From Duganella sp. Root336D2 (GTDB lineage: Bacteria; Pseudomonadota; Gammaproteobacteria; Burkholderiales; Burkholderiaceae_D): DNA of 64,000 nucleotides. The stretch is from contig NZ_LMDB01000012.1 of assembly GCF_001425005.1 (NCBI RefSeq), forward strand, positions 1,025,407-1,089,406, written 5' to 3'. The notes below the pieces were generated by a model. The model was not told the origin of the DNA. It saw only the letters and a program-made list of their open reading frames with translations, and made no database searches. The translations under genes were made by a program, and so were the position numbers. Below, piece by piece: positions 42,191 through 51,829 of the stretch (position 1 is its first letter; each line of letters opens with the position of its first letter).

Positions 42191-43531
42191 ATGCAAGACA
42201 CTATCGTCGAAATCAAATCCCTGGACATGGATGCCCGTGGCGTTGGCCACATCGAGAACGAAGACGGCTCGCCGGGCAAGGTCGTTTTCATCGAAGGCGC
42301 GCTGCCGGGTGAAAAAGTCAGCTTCGAACTGCAGAAGAAGAAGAAGAACTGGGAGCAGGGCCGCATGACGGCGCTGCACAAGGAATCGTCGATGCGCGTC
42401 AAGCCGAAGTGCGAGCACTTCGAGATCTGCGGCGGCTGCTCCATGCAGCACCTGGAAGCTTCGGCCCAGGTGGCGATCAAGCAGCGCGTGCTGGAAGACA
42501 ACCTGTGGCACCTGTCCAAGGTCAAGTCCGACACCATGATGCGCCCGATGTACGGCCCGACCTGGGGCTACCGCTATCGCGCGCGCCTGTCCTCGCGCTA
42601 TGTGGCCAAGAAGGGCACGGTGCTGGTCGGCTTCCATGAAAAGAAATCGGTGTTCGTGGCCGATATCCAAAGCTGCCAGATCCTGCCCAAGCACGTGTCG
42701 GACATGCTGATGCCGCTGCGCGCCCTGATCCACTCGCTGAGCATCTTCGACAAGGTGCCGCAGCTCGAACTGGCCGTCGGCGAAGACAATACCGTGCTGG
42801 TGATGCGCAATATGGGGCCGCTGGGCGCGGGCGACGAAGACAAGCTGAAGGCTTTCGCCGACGAGTACAAGATCCAGTGGTGGCTGCAGCCTAAAGGCCC
42901 GGACACCGCCTATCCGTTCTACCCGGCCGGCAAGGAGCTGTATTACACGCTGCCGGAATTCGGCGTCAAGATGCCCTTCAAGCCGACCGACTTCACCCAG
43001 GTGAACCATCACATCAACCGCGTGCTGGTGCACAAGGCGCTGCGCCTGCTGGACGCGCAGAAGGAAGAGCGCGTGGCCGACCTGTTCTGCGGCCTGGGCA
43101 ACTTCACGCTGCCGCTGGCGACCCAGGCGCGCGAGGTGGTGGGAATTGAAGGCTCGACCGCGCTGACCGAGCGCGCGCTGGCCAATGCCAAAGTCAATGG
43201 CGTCGACGGCCACACCACCTTCCAGTGCCGCAACCTGTTCGAAATCACCAAAGACGACCTGCTCGCCCTCGGCAAGTTCGACCGCATGCTGATCGACCCG
43301 CCGCGCGATGGCGCCATGGCCTTGTCGCTGGCGCTGGCCGAGCTGAAGGAAAGCAATCCGGACATGCTGCCAAAGCGCATCGTCTACGTTTCCTGCTCGC
43401 CATCGACCCTGGCGCGCGATGCCGGCGTGCTGGTGCACCGTGCCGGCTACCGCATGTCACAGGCCGGCGTGATGAACATGTTCCCGCATACCTCCCACGT
43501 GGAGTCGATGGCGGTGTTCGACCTGGCCTAA
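42191..43531 (+). CDS. rlmD: 23S rRNA (uracil-1939 C5)-methyltransferase RlmD
   Basis: 446 residues. A TRAM domain at the N-terminus, then the [4Fe-4S] cysteines Cys74, Cys80 and Cys83 (CEHFEICGGC) with a fourth in QSCQILP. The SAM domain has DLFCGLGNFTLPLA, and the nucleophile is Cys402 in VSCSPSTLARD. It methylates U1939 of 23S rRNA. The 67-bp gap after rpoS contains gctatcatagcg-type AT-rich sequence that may be its own promoter. Confidence 0.94.
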   Translation: MQDTIVEIKSLDMDARGVGHIENEDGSPGKVVFIEGALPGEKVSFELQKKKKNWEQGRMTALHKESSMRVKPKCEHFEICGGCSMQHLEASAQVAIKQRVLEDNLWHLSKVKSDTMMRPMYGPTWGYRYRARLSSRYVAKKGTVLVGFHEKKSVFVADIQSCQILPKHVSDMLMPLRALIHSLSIFDKVPQLELAVGEDNTVLVMRNMGPLGAGDEDKLKAFADEYKIQWWLQPKGPDTAYPFYPAGKELYYTLPEFGVKMPFKPTDFTQVNHHINRVLVHKALRLLDAQKEERVADLFCGLGNFTLPLATQAREVVGIEGSTALTERALANAKVNGVDGHTTFQCRNLFEITKDDLLALGKFDRMLIDPPRDGAMALSLALAELKESNPDMLPKRIVYVSCSPSTLARDAGVLVHRAGYRMSQAGVMNMFPHTSHVESMAVFDLA

Positions 43532-43537
43532 GCCGGT

Positions 43538-44497
43538 CTACGGGCGGCGCTTGTCGCGGAAGAAGCGCCATGCTTCTTCCGCCGATTCAAAATCGGCGTT
43601 CTGCGCGCCCAGCAGGAAACCGGCATACCACTGCAAGCGGTGCTGGATGCTGGGTTCCGTGTGCCCGCCATTGGCAACTTTGAAAAACTCCACCTGCAAG
43701 CCGCGCGCATCGCTGCCCCATACATAGTGGTGGGCGGTGGTGTCGCCCGATTCCTTGCGATGGGAAAGGGTGCTGTCCTGCGTTGCCGCATCCGGCAACT
43801 GGTCCAGCTTGCGCCATAGTGCCAGCGTTTGCTCCACGGGAAGCGCGGTGCCGCGCCCGCGCAGCAGCATGCCCCCGATTTCGCCGCCGCCGTACGGCAC
43901 GATCTTGTCGGCCGTACCGTGGATGACCATCACCGGCAAGGGCGTGCCGGGAGGGGCGCACAGGCTGTTGGCGGGCCACACCGCGGCCATGGCGGCAATG
44001 CCGGCCAGGCGCGGGCCCAGTTCCACGCCCAGGCGGTAAGTCATGCCGCCGCCATTGGACATGCCCATCACGTAGATGCGCGACGGGTCGGCGTTGTGTT
44101 CGGCAATCGCCTTGTCGACCAGCGCGGCGATGAAGCCGACATCGTCGGTTTTAGGGCTGGTGCTGGCATCGGCGCGGCAGTCGTTCCAGCCGGATTTGTT
44201 GTCGCTGCCCTTGGCGCCATCCGGCGCGATGACCAGGACTTGCTCGCGGTCGGCGATCGCCAGCCATTGCTGCATCGGCACGCGCAGGCGTTCGCGGCCA
44301 AATACCAGGCTGGCCGAGCCGGCGTGCCCATGCAGCACCAGCACCAGCGGACGCTTGCCTGCTGCCGGCTGCTGCGGCTCCGCCAGCAGGTAGTGGCGGG
44401 CGCCCTCGGGGCGCTGGATGTCGGAGGCGGTGATGGTCGCCGCGTGCAGGGCGCACGGCAGCAGGGCGGTGAAGGCGGCTAAAGGCAGGGTTTTCAT
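43538..44497 (-). CDS. exported PHB-depolymerase/LpqC-family esterase
   Basis: 319 residues with a signal peptide (MKTLPLAAFTALLPCALHA). Oxyanion segment LVLHGHAGSA, nucleophile elbow GMSNGGGMTYRL, acid in IHGTADKIVPYGGG and histidine in NGGHTEPSI match esterases of the poly(3-hydroxybutyrate) depolymerase / feruloyl-esterase type. No lectin or substrate-binding domain is attached, so short-chain or polyester substrates are equally possible. The start is ATG 44497; a longer frame to 44839 runs through the terminator and is rejected. Confidence 0.87.
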   Translation of the reverse strand: MKTLPLAAFTALLPCALHAATITASDIQRPEGARHYLLAEPQQPAAGKRPLVLVLHGHAGSASLVFGRERLRVPMQQWLAIADREQVLVIAPDGAKGSDNKSGWNDCRADASTSPKTDDVGFIAALVDKAIAEHNADPSRIYVMGMSNGGGMTYRLGVELGPRLAGIAAMAAVWPANSLCAPPGTPLPVMVIHGTADKIVPYGGGEIGGMLLRGRGTALPVEQTLALWRKLDQLPDAATQDSTLSHRKESGDTTAHHYVWGSDARGLQVEFFKVANGGHTEPSIQHRLQWYAGFLLGAQNADFESAEEAWRFFRDKRRP

Positions 44498-44534
44498 GAG
44501 TTTATGATAACACCGTGCCACAAGCGGTCGGGCA

Positions 44535-44566
44535 AAGAAAAAGCCGGCACCAGGGCCGGCCTTTTT
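44535..44566 (-). terminator. intrinsic terminator of the Bax-inhibitor-family gene
   Basis: On the minus strand, gccggc (44555–44560) pairs with gccggc (44543–44548) across the six-base loop cctggt, followed by a T-rich tract. It lies 20–50 bp past the stop of the 44584 gene. Confidence 0.8.
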
Positions 44567-44583
44567 GTTGGTGCGGGATGCGC

Positions 44584-45267
44584 TTATTCGCGGTCGCCGG
44601 CCAGGCCCAGCAGGTTCAGCAGGCTGGTGAAGATGTTGTACACGTCCAGGTACAGGGCCAGGGTGGCGGAGACGTAGTTGGTCTCGCCGCCGTTGACGAT
44701 GCGCTGCACGTCGAACAGGATGTAAGCCGAGAAGACGGCAATCACCAGCACCGAGATCACGATCGACAGTGCGCTCATGCCCAGGAAGATGTTGGCAACC
44801 GACGCCAGCATCAGCACGATCACGCCGGCGAACAGCCATTTGCCCATCATCGAGAAATCGCGCTTGGTCACGGTGGCGTAGCTGGCCAGTGCGGCAAAGA
44901 TCGCGCCGGTACCGCCAAAGGCCGTCATGATCAGGGTCGGGCCGTTGGAATAGCCGAGGGTGCGGCTGAGCAGCGGGGTCAGCATCAGGCCCATGAAGAA
45001 GGTGAAGCCCAGCAGCAGGGCAACGCCCACGCCGGAATCCTTGTTCTTTTCAATGGCCCAGAAGAAGCCGAAGGCGATTGCCATGAACACGATGAAGCCG
45101 ATGAAGCCGCGTGGAATCGGTATGTTGAAGAACAGGCCGGCGGCGGCGCCCAGCACGGTCGGGATCATCGACAGGGCCAGCAGCCAGTAGGTGTTGCGCA
45201 GCACGCGGTTGCGGATCAGCGCATTGTCGGTGGCGACAGAGCTACCAAAATGATGTACGTTTTGCAT
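44584..45267 (-). CDS. Bax inhibitor-1/YccA-family membrane protein
   Basis: 227 residues with seven hydrophobic segments. Family features include the N-terminal LRNTYWLLALSMIPT, the GYSNGP segment and the pore-region motif near the C-terminus (YILFDVQRIVNGGE), with the aspartates of the predicted calcium/proton leak site. It is an inner-membrane protein of the TMBIM family. It is divergent from ndk across a 214-bp AT-rich region. Confidence 0.92.
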   Translation of the reverse strand: MQNVHHFGSSVATDNALIRNRVLRNTYWLLALSMIPTVLGAAAGLFFNIPIPRGFIGFIVFMAIAFGFFWAIEKNKDSGVGVALLLGFTFFMGLMLTPLLSRTLGYSNGPTLIMTAFGGTGAIFAALASYATVTKRDFSMMGKWLFAGVIVLMLASVANIFLGMSALSIVISVLVIAVFSAYILFDVQRIVNGGETNYVSATLALYLDVYNIFTSLLNLLGLAGDRE

Positions 45268-45388
45268 ATTTAAATGCCTCCTTTACCAAAAAGCATAGCA
45301 TGCCGCTGACCAGATGGGGGCTTCCTGGCTTAGGAAATACTTAAAAACGCTTAGGGGAAGCCCTTATATATGCCCTGGAAGTGTTTCC

Positions 45389-45418
45389 TTGGGCATAGAG
45401 AATGAACTATGTTAAAAT
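45389..45418 (+). promoter_or_regulatory. candidate sigma-70 promoter of ndk
   Basis: ttgggc (45389–45394), 18-bp spacer, taaaat (45413–45418), in the AT-rich region about 64 bp upstream of the ndk ATG. Two small inverted repeats lie just upstream (gggcttcc ... ggaagccc at 45316–45363 and gccctggaa ... tttccttgggc at 45372–45394). Confidence 0.45.
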
Positions 45419-45481
45419 CTAGGGTTGATCGAGAATCTAATTTCTTCTTTTAAACCTTTCTTTTTATTGGAGTTTTTCATA

Positions 45482-45907
45482 ATGGCAATCGAACGCACCC
45501 TGTCGATCATCAAACCTGACGCAGTAGCCAAGAACGTGATCGGCCAGATCTACAGCCGTTTCGAAGGCGCAGGCCTGAAAGTGATCGCTGCCCGTATGGC
45601 TCAACTGTCGCGCGCTGAAGCAGAAGGCTTCTACGCTGTGCACCGCGAGCGTCCTTTCTTCAAGGACCTGGTTGACTTCATGGTTTCCGGTCCTGTCATG
45701 ATCCAGGTTCTGGAAGGCGAAGGCGCAATCCTGAAGAACCGCGACCTGATGGGCGCTACCGATCCGAAGAAGGCAGAAAAAGGCACCATCCGTGCTGATT
45801 TCGCTGATTCGATCGATGCCAACGCTGTTCACGGCTCCGACGCTGCTGAAACCGCTGCCGTGGAAATCGCCTACTACTTCCCAGCACTGAACGTCTACTC
45901 CCGTTAA
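45482..45907 (+). CDS. ndk: nucleoside diphosphate kinase
   Basis: 141 residues, normal length. It transfers phosphate from ATP to other NDPs through a phosphohistidine. The active-site histidine is in NAVHGSDA near the C-terminus, and the N-terminal [18 protein letters not shown] and [11 protein letters not shown] segments are conserved. The ATG at 45482 follows ttggag; an in-frame upstream start at 45425 would add a non-conserved tail. Codon use is strongly biased, fitting high expression. Confidence 0.97.
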   Translation: MAIERTLSIIKPDAVAKNVIGQIYSRFEGAGLKVIAARMAQLSRAEAEGFYAVHRERPFFKDLVDFMVSGPVMIQVLEGEGAILKNRDLMGATDPKKAEKGTIRADFADSIDANAVHGSDAAETAAVEIAYYFPALNVYSR

Positions 45908-45940
45908 TCTTACGGAAAAGTAGTAAAGTAGTATTGCGCC

Positions 45941-45976
45941 TTGCCCCGGGTCTTCGGTCCGGGGCAAAGCCGTTTT
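45941..45976 (+). terminator. hairpin after ndk, probable terminator or attenuator
   Basis: ttgccccgggtc pairs with ggtccggggcaa (45941–45952 and 45956–45967, two wobble pairs) across a three-base loop. A gttttt tract follows six bases later, so termination may be partial and allow read-through into rlmN. Confidence 0.6.
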
Positions 45977-45995
45977 TGAAATTGAGTAAAAAAGC

Positions 45996-47168
45996 ATGGA
46001 AACGTCCCTCACCAATCTGCTGGATTTCGATCCGGAACAACTAGTCGCCTACTGCGCCGAGCTGGGGGAGAAGCCTTTCCGTGCCAAACAGCTGCAGCGC
46101 TGGATCCACCAGTTCGGTGCCTCCGACTTTGACAGCATGACCGACCTCGCCAAGTCCTTGCGCGAGAAGCTGAAGACGCGCGCCCACATCGTGGCGCCGG
46201 CCGTCATCAGCGACCATACGTCGACCGACGGCACCCGCAAATGGCTGGTGGACGTGGGTAATGGCAATGCCGTGGAAACCGTGTTCATCCCGGAAGAAAA
46301 CCGCGGCACGCTGTGCATCTCGACCCAGGCCGGCTGCGCCGTGAATTGCCGTTTCTGCTCGACCGGCAAGCAGGGCTTCAACCGCAACCTGACCGTGGGC
46401 GAAATCATCGGCCAGCTGTGGATGGCTGAATTCGCGCTGCGCGCAACCAAAGGCATCGAACCCGGCCCGAAGGGCGAGCGCCAGATCACCAACGTGGTGA
46501 TGATGGGCATGGGCGAGCCGCTGCTGAATTACGGGCCAACCGCCACCGCGCTCAAGCTGATGCTGGACGATAACGCCTACGGCCTGTCGCGCCGCCGCGT
46601 GACCCTGTCCACCTCGGGCGTGGTGCCGAACATCGACAAGCTGTCGCAGGACGTGCCGGTGGCGCTGGCGGTATCGCTGCACGCCTCCAACGACAAGCTG
46701 CGCGACGAACTGGTCCCGCTGAACAAGAAGTACCCGCTGAAGGAGCTACTGGCGGCGTGCAAACGCTACCTGGAGTTCGCACCGCGCGACTTCATCACAT
46801 TCGAGTACTGCATGCTCGATAACTACAACGACACGGATGAGCATGCGCGCGAGCTGATCGCGCTGGTGAATCATCCGGAGTTCGGTGTCAATTGCAAGTT
46901 CAACTTGATTCCTTTCAACCCCTTCCCGGAATCGGGCCTGCTGCGCTCCAAGAACCCGCGCATCAAGGCCTTCGCTGAAATTCTGATGAATGCGGGCATC
47001 GTAACCACCATCCGCAAGACGCGCGGCGATGATATCGACGCAGCTTGCGGACAGTTGGCGGGCGAAGTGAAAGATCGCACCCGCGTGGCTGAACGGATGG
47101 AAAAGATGACCGAATACCAGAAGAAGTACGGCGCCGATTTTGGCAAGATAGTGGAGATTCGTTCCTGA
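45996..47168 (+). CDS. rlmN: dual-specificity 23S rRNA/tRNA (adenine-C2)-methyltransferase RlmN
   Basis: 390 residues, radical-SAM methyltransferase that methylates A2503 of 23S rRNA and A37 of some tRNAs. The cluster motif is Cys114, Cys118 and Cys121 in [31 protein letters not shown] and the ALSLH-type segment (AVSLHASND) follow, and the second catalytic cysteine lies in the C-terminal AACGQLAGE. pilW starts on its last base. Confidence 0.96.
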   Translation: METSLTNLLDFDPEQLVAYCAELGEKPFRAKQLQRWIHQFGASDFDSMTDLAKSLREKLKTRAHIVAPAVISDHTSTDGTRKWLVDVGNGNAVETVFIPEENRGTLCISTQAGCAVNCRFCSTGKQGFNRNLTVGEIIGQLWMAEFALRATKGIEPGPKGERQITNVVMMGMGEPLLNYGPTATALKLMLDDNAYGLSRRRVTLSTSGVVPNIDKLSQDVPVALAVSLHASNDKLRDELVPLNKKYPLKELLAACKRYLEFAPRDFITFEYCMLDNYNDTDEHARELIALVNHPEFGVNCKFNLIPFNPFPESGLLRSKNPRIKAFAEILMNAGIVTTIRKTRGDDIDAACGQLAGEVKDRTRVAERMEKMTEYQKKYGADFGKIVEIRS

Positions 47169-47983
47169 TGACCGATTTCGCCCAGCGCCGCTTCAAGTGC
47201 CTGGCCGCGGTCGCGCTGGCCAGTTTATTGGCGGGCTGCGCGACTTTGGGGCAAGGCCCCAGCGGCAGAGAAGACCTGAAGACCATTTCCGACCAGACTT
47301 CGGCGCAAAAGCGCGCCGAGATCCGCATGCAGCTAGCGATCGGCTATTTCGAGCAGGGTAACTACCCGATCGCGCTCGATGAGGTGAAGAAGGCGATCGC
47401 CGCCGATCCGCAGGGCGTGAACGGCTACAGCCTGCGCGCCATCATCTACATGCGCATGGGCGAAAAGGAACTGGCGAACGACAACTTCCTGCAAGCCCTG
47501 AAATTGGCGCCGAACGATCCCGACCTGAACAATAATTACGGTTCCTTCCTGTGCCAGCACGAGCGCGTCAAGGAATCGTTCAAGCATTTCGATGCCGCGC
47601 TGGCGAACCGCAATTACCGCTCGCCGGCCGGCGCCTTGAACAATGCGGGCAATTGCGCGCTGAAGATCAAGGATATCGACCTGGCCGAGCGCTACCTGCT
47701 GGATGCGTTGAAGCTGACCCCGGAAGTGCCGGAAACGAATATCGGCCTGGCCAAGGTGTACTATGCGCGGCGCGACTACCCGCGCGCGAGCTTCTTTATC
47801 ACGCAGTTGCACAAGGTGGCGAAAGTGGATAGCCTGCCTGCCGACGTACTGTGGCTGGCGATCAAGGTACAGCACAGGATGGGCGACCAGGCCCTGGAGC
47901 AGAGCTTTGCGACGCAATTGCGGCGTCATCACGCCCAGTCGCCGGAATATGCAGCGTATCAGCGTGGGGCGTTTGATGAGTGA
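47168..47983 (+). CDS. pilW: type IV pilus biogenesis/stability lipoprotein PilW (PilF)
   Basis: 271 residues. A lipobox LAGC (Cys24) marks an outer-membrane lipoprotein. At least four TPR motifs follow (IRMQLAIGYFEQGNYPIALDEVKKAI, in parts, then AIIYMRMGEKELANDNFLQAL, NNAGNCALKIKDIDLAERYLLDAL in parts). The protein supports assembly of the PilQ secretin. No other pil genes lie in the window; the rlmN–pilW–rodZ–ispG order is conserved. The start overlaps the rlmN stop and the end overlaps rodZ by 8 bp. Confidence 0.93.
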   Translation: MTDFAQRRFKCLAAVALASLLAGCATLGQGPSGREDLKTISDQTSAQKRAEIRMQLAIGYFEQGNYPIALDEVKKAIAADPQGVNGYSLRAIIYMRMGEKELANDNFLQALKLAPNDPDLNNNYGSFLCQHERVKESFKHFDAALANRNYRSPAGALNNAGNCALKIKDIDLAERYLLDALKLTPEVPETNIGLAKVYYARRDYPRASFFITQLHKVAKVDSLPADVLWLAIKVQHRMGDQALEQSFATQLRRHHAQSPEYAAYQRGAFDE

Positions 47984-49184
47984 GAACGGGGAACCAATGG
48001 ATTCTGAGCAGGACAAGCCGGCCAGCCAGCAGCATGCCTCCGCGCCCGGGGCAGAACTGGCCGCGGCGCGCGAGGCCATGGGGCTGTCGGTCGAGCAGGT
48101 GGCCGACCAACTGAAATTGGCGCCGCGCCAGGTGCTGGCGATCGAGCAAGGTGATTTCGATGCATTGCCGAACCGCGCAGTGACGCGTGGTTTCATCCGT
48201 GCTTACGCCAAGGCGGTGCGGCTTGATCCGGCGCCGCTGGTGGCGATGGTGGAAGTGGAAGGGGCAGTCGGGCACGCCGACGCGACCGTGCGCCCGACCC
48301 GGGTCAAGGCATCGTTCCAGGAGTCGCGCTTCCCTTCGCTGAATGAACGCAATAACGGCAAGCCGCTGGGCGCCATCGTGGCCGGCGTGGGCGTGCTGGC
48401 ATTGGTCGGACTGGCTGCCGCCTGGCAGATGGGCGTGCTGGCGCCGCTGACGCTGGCGGCCCGTGGTGGCTTGACGGGGCCAGCCGCTCCGGCCGAGCCG
48501 CCAGTGCCGGTGGTGGCGCAGCCGAGCGCGCAGCCCGCTGAGGCGCCGATGCAGACACAGAACGTGCCGCTGATTTCCGTTCCGCCGCAGCCAGGCAGCA
48601 ATTCTGCGCCGGACGCGGTGGCCGGTGTCGGCGTGCCGGCGCAGGCGAGCGGCGTTGCGCCGGCGGCTGCCCCGGGCGCCGCGACTACCGGTGCCGTTGC
48701 AGCGCCGGGCAATGCCGCAGGTGCGCCTGCTGCGGGCGTGGCGCCAGCCAACCGTGCCGCGCCGACCGTTGGCGGCGCACCGGCCGCTGGCACCGTACCG
48801 GCGGCAGGCACGGCTCCCGCTTCGCCAGGATTGATTCCGGTCAAGCCGCCGGCAGTTGCGCCGGCTCCGGCGCCGGCACAGGGTACTGCGCCGCTGGTGG
48901 CCGCGCCGGCGACGGTTGCGGGTGCTGCTCCAGCGGTAGGTGCTGCGGGCGGCAAGCTGGTGCTGACTGTGAAGGAAGACTCGTGGGTCGAGATCCGCCG
49001 TGTCGGCCAGCCCAACGTGACGCGCGGTACCGTGCGGGCCGGCAGCACGCAAACCTTCAATGTGCGTGCGGATGACGTGCTGATCGTCGGTAAGCCAGGC
49101 GCGGTAAGCGCCAGCCTGGCCGGCGGCAAGCTGGAACTGACGCAAGGTGCGGGCAAGCCGTATGCCCTCGTGAACATCAAGTAA
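47976..49184 (+). CDS. rodZ: RodZ-like helix-turn-helix membrane protein
   Basis: 402 residues. N-terminal Xre-type helix-turn-helix (about 28–90: LAAAREAMGLSVEQVADQL in parts, VTRGFIRAYAKAVRLDP), one transmembrane helix at about 132–152, a long Ala/Pro/Gly-rich periplasmic linker of roughly 170 residues, and a C-terminal DUF4115 beta domain (LTVKEDSWVEIRRVG ... LELTQGAG). RodZ links MreB to the elongation machinery. The linker is longer than in E. coli. It starts within the pilW stop region and precedes ispG by 15 bp. Confidence 0.87.
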   Translation: MSENGEPMDSEQDKPASQQHASAPGAELAAAREAMGLSVEQVADQLKLAPRQVLAIEQGDFDALPNRAVTRGFIRAYAKAVRLDPAPLVAMVEVEGAVGHADATVRPTRVKASFQESRFPSLNERNNGKPLGAIVAGVGVLALVGLAAAWQMGVLAPLTLAARGGLTGPAAPAEPPVPVVAQPSAQPAEAPMQTQNVPLISVPPQPGSNSAPDAVAGVGVPAQASGVAPAAAPGAATTGAVAAPGNAAGAPAAGVAPANRAAPTVGGAPAAGTVPAAGTAPASPGLIPVKPPAVAPAPAPAQGTAPLVAAPATVAGAAPAVGAAGGKLVLTVKEDSWVEIRRVGQPNVTRGTVRAGSTQTFNVRADDVLIVGKPGAVSASLAGGKLELTQGAGKPYALVNIK

Positions 49185-49199
49185 TAAGAGTAGCCAAGC

Positions 49200-50462
49200 A
49201 TGTCTTCTTCGAACAACCCGATCCCATCCGGACCACTGGCACGCCGTGCCAGCCGCCGCGTGCTGGTGCAGCACGGCGAGCGCAAGATCTGGGTCGGTGG
49301 CGACGCGCCGGTAGTGGTGCAGTCGATGACCAATACCGACACCGCCGATGCGGTGGCGACGGCGATCCAGATCAAGGATCTGGCACGCGCCGGGTCCGAG
49401 CTGGTGCGCCTGACGGTGGACCGTCCCGAGTCGGCGGCTGCGGTGCCTTACATCCGCGACCAGCTGGACAAGATGGGCATCGACGTACCGCTGGTGGGCG
49501 ACTTCCACTACAACGGCCATACCCTGTTGACGGAGTACCCGGACTGCGCCGCGGCGCTGTCGAAGTACCGCATCAACCCGGGCAACGTGGGCAAGGGCGC
49601 CAAGCGCGATACGCAATTCGCGCAGATGATCGAAGTGGCGGCCAGGTACGACAAGCCGGTACGCATCGGCGTCAACTGGGGTTCGCTGGACCAGGCGCTG
49701 CTGGCGCGCATCATGGACGAAAACGCGACGCGGGAAAATCCATGGACCGCGCAGGCCGTGATGTATGAAGCACTGATCACCTCCGCGATCGAGAACGCGG
49801 TACGTGCCGAAGAGCTGGGCCTGGCGCGCGACAAGATCATCCTGTCGTGCAAAGTGTCCGGCGTGCAGGACCTGATCGCCGTCTACCGCGAACTGTCCAA
49901 GCGCTGCGACTACCCGCTGCACCTGGGCCTGACCGAAGCCGGCATGGGCAGCAAGGGCATCGTGGCCTCGACCGCCGCGCTGTCGGTGCTGCTGCAGGAA
50001 GGCATCGGCGACACCATCCGCATCTCGCTGACCCCGGAACCGGGCGGCGACCGCACCAGGGAAGTGGTGGTGGGCCAGGAAATCCTGCAGACCATGGGAC
50101 TGCGCAAGTTCACCCCGATGGTGATTGCCTGCCCGGGCTGCGGCCGCACCACGTCCACCGTGTTCCAGGAACTGGCGGACGATATCCAGAGCTACCTGCG
50201 CGAGCAGATGCCGGAATGGAAAAAAACCTTCCCGGGCGTGGAGGCGATGAACGTGGCCGTCATGGGCTGCATCGTCAACGGGCCGGGCGAATCGAAGCAC
50301 GCCAATATCGGCATCAGCCTGCCGGGCACCGGTGAATCGCCGGCCGCCCCGGTCTTCGTCGACGGCCAGAAAGTTGCGACCCTGCGCGGCGATAATATCG
50401 TGCAGGAATTCCAGGCCATCGTGCTCGACTATGTACAGAAAAACTACAGCAAAGCAGCGTAA
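49200..50462 (+). CDS. ispG: 4-hydroxy-3-methylbut-2-en-1-yl diphosphate synthase
   Basis: 420 residues, penultimate enzyme of the non-mevalonate isoprenoid pathway, converting MEcPP to HMBPP. The [4Fe-4S] cysteines are Cys311 and Cys314 (ACPGCGRTT) and Cys357 (GCIVNGPGE), with the cluster-ligand glutamate in the same motif. The TIM-barrel part begins with [16 protein letters not shown] 15-bp gap from rodZ and 5 bp to hisS place it in the rlmN–der operon. Confidence 0.97.
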   Translation: MSSSNNPIPSGPLARRASRRVLVQHGERKIWVGGDAPVVVQSMTNTDTADAVATAIQIKDLARAGSELVRLTVDRPESAAAVPYIRDQLDKMGIDVPLVGDFHYNGHTLLTEYPDCAAALSKYRINPGNVGKGAKRDTQFAQMIEVAARYDKPVRIGVNWGSLDQALLARIMDENATRENPWTAQAVMYEALITSAIENAVRAEELGLARDKIILSCKVSGVQDLIAVYRELSKRCDYPLHLGLTEAGMGSKGIVASTAALSVLLQEGIGDTIRISLTPEPGGDRTREVVVGQEILQTMGLRKFTPMVIACPGCGRTTSTVFQELADDIQSYLREQMPEWKKTFPGVEAMNVAVMGCIVNGPGESKHANIGISLPGTGESPAAPVFVDGQKVATLRGDNIVQEFQAIVLDYVQKNYSKAA

Positions 50463-50467
50463 AGAAC

Positions 50468-51805
50468 ATGTCCAATAAAGCAGACAAAATCACGGCCATC
50501 AAGGGGATGAACGATCTCCTGCCGGCTGACGCCCACTTGTGGGAAATCTTCGAGAATACCGCGCAGTCCGTGGTGCAGAGCTACGGCTTCCAGCAGATCC
50601 GCACCCCGATCGTGGAAGAAACCCGCCTGTTCTCGCGCGCCATCGGCGCCGTGACCGACATCGTCGAGAAGGAAATGTATTCCTTCGAAGACTCCATGAA
50701 TGGCGACAAGCTGACCCTGCGCCCGGAAGGCACCGCAGGCGTGGTGCGCGCCGTGCTGGAACACAACCTGGTGTACGAAGGCCCCAAGCGCCTGTGGTAC
50801 AAGGGTCCGATGTTCCGCCACGAGCGTCCACAGCGCGGCCGCTACCGCCAGTTCCACCAGTTCGGCGCGGAAGCCGTGGGCTTCACCGGCCCGGACGTGG
50901 ACGCAGAAATGATCGCCATGTGCCGCCGCCTGTGGGATGACCTGGGCCTGGAAAACATCCGCCTCGAAATCAACTCCATCGGCGACGCCGAGGAGCGCGC
51001 ACGCCACCGCGTCGACCTGATCGCCTACCTGGAGCAGCACGAAGAGCACCTGGATGCCGACGCCAAGCGCCGCCTGCATACCAACCCGCTGCGCATCCTG
51101 GACACCAAGAACCCGGACCTGCAGGGCATCGTCAACAGCGCACCGAAGCTGCTGGACTACCTGGGCGGGGAATCGCTGGCGCACTTCGAAGGCGTGAAGA
51201 AGATCCTGGACGCCAACGCGATCCAGTACACCGTCAACACCCGCCTGGTGCGCGGCATCGACTATTACAACCGCACCGTGTTCGAGTGGGTCACCGACGA
51301 ACTGGGCGCGCAGGGCACCGTCTGCGCCGGCGGCCGCTATGACCCGCTGATCGAAATGTTCGGCGGCAAGCCAACCCCCGCGGTCGGTTTCGCCATGGGC
51401 ATCGAGCGCCTGATCGAACTGATGAAGGGCGCCGGCGACACCGCCGCGCCGCGCCAGTGCGACGTGTACCTGGTGCACCAGGGCGAAGCGGCGCGCATGC
51501 AAGCGTTCATCATCGGCGAGCGCCTGCGCGACGCCGGCCTGGACGTGATCCTGCACTGCGGCAGCGCCAGCGGCGCCGGCAGCTTCAAGTCGCAAATGAA
51601 AAAAGCCGACGGCTCCGGCGCAACCTTCGCGGTCATCATCGGCGAAGACGAAGTGGCCAACAACACTGCCGTCGTCAAGGCAATGCGCGCTGCAGAAGGC
51701 GAGGGCCAGCAACAGACCGTCGCGTTTGAAGGCGTTGTCGATTACGTCGTGGACCAGATCACATGCGGAGACGATTGTGACCACGACCATCACCACCACC
51801 ATTAA
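50468..51805 (+). CDS. hisS: histidyl-tRNA synthetase
   Basis: 445 residues, class II synthetase. Motif 1 region [17 protein letters not shown], motif 2 [21 protein letters not shown] (in parts), histidine-specific [15 protein letters not shown] and motif 3 [13 protein letters not shown] are present, with the anticodon-binding domain at the C-terminus. An unusual feature is the natural C-terminal tail [13 protein letters not shown], with five consecutive histidines. yfgM follows 24 bp later. Confidence 0.97.
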   Translation: MSNKADKITAIKGMNDLLPADAHLWEIFENTAQSVVQSYGFQQIRTPIVEETRLFSRAIGAVTDIVEKEMYSFEDSMNGDKLTLRPEGTAGVVRAVLEHNLVYEGPKRLWYKGPMFRHERPQRGRYRQFHQFGAEAVGFTGPDVDAEMIAMCRRLWDDLGLENIRLEINSIGDAEERARHRVDLIAYLEQHEEHLDADAKRRLHTNPLRILDTKNPDLQGIVNSAPKLLDYLGGESLAHFEGVKKILDANAIQYTVNTRLVRGIDYYNRTVFEWVTDELGAQGTVCAGGRYDPLIEMFGGKPTPAVGFAMGIERLIELMKGAGDTAAPRQCDVYLVHQGEAARMQAFIIGERLRDAGLDVILHCGSASGAGSFKSQMKKADGSGATFAVIIGEDEVANNTAVVKAMRAAEGEGQQQTVAFEGVVDYVVDQITCGDDCDHDHHHHH

Positions 51806-51829
51806 TTAAAGAAACAGGCAGACTGAAAC

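Noticed and set aside
44498..44839. N-terminal extension of the minus-strand esterase
   Set aside because: Runs through a terminator and the 3' end of the Bax-inhibitor-family gene; the signal peptide begins at 44497.
47862..50300. Long minus-strand frame opposite rodZ and ispG
   Set aside because: Spans two well-supported genes on the other strand and has Arg/His-rich sequence without motifs.
51776..51805. Poly-His tail of hisS as a cloning artefact
   Set aside because: It is continuous with native sequence, uses mixed Asp/Cys/His codons, and is followed by the normal operon.
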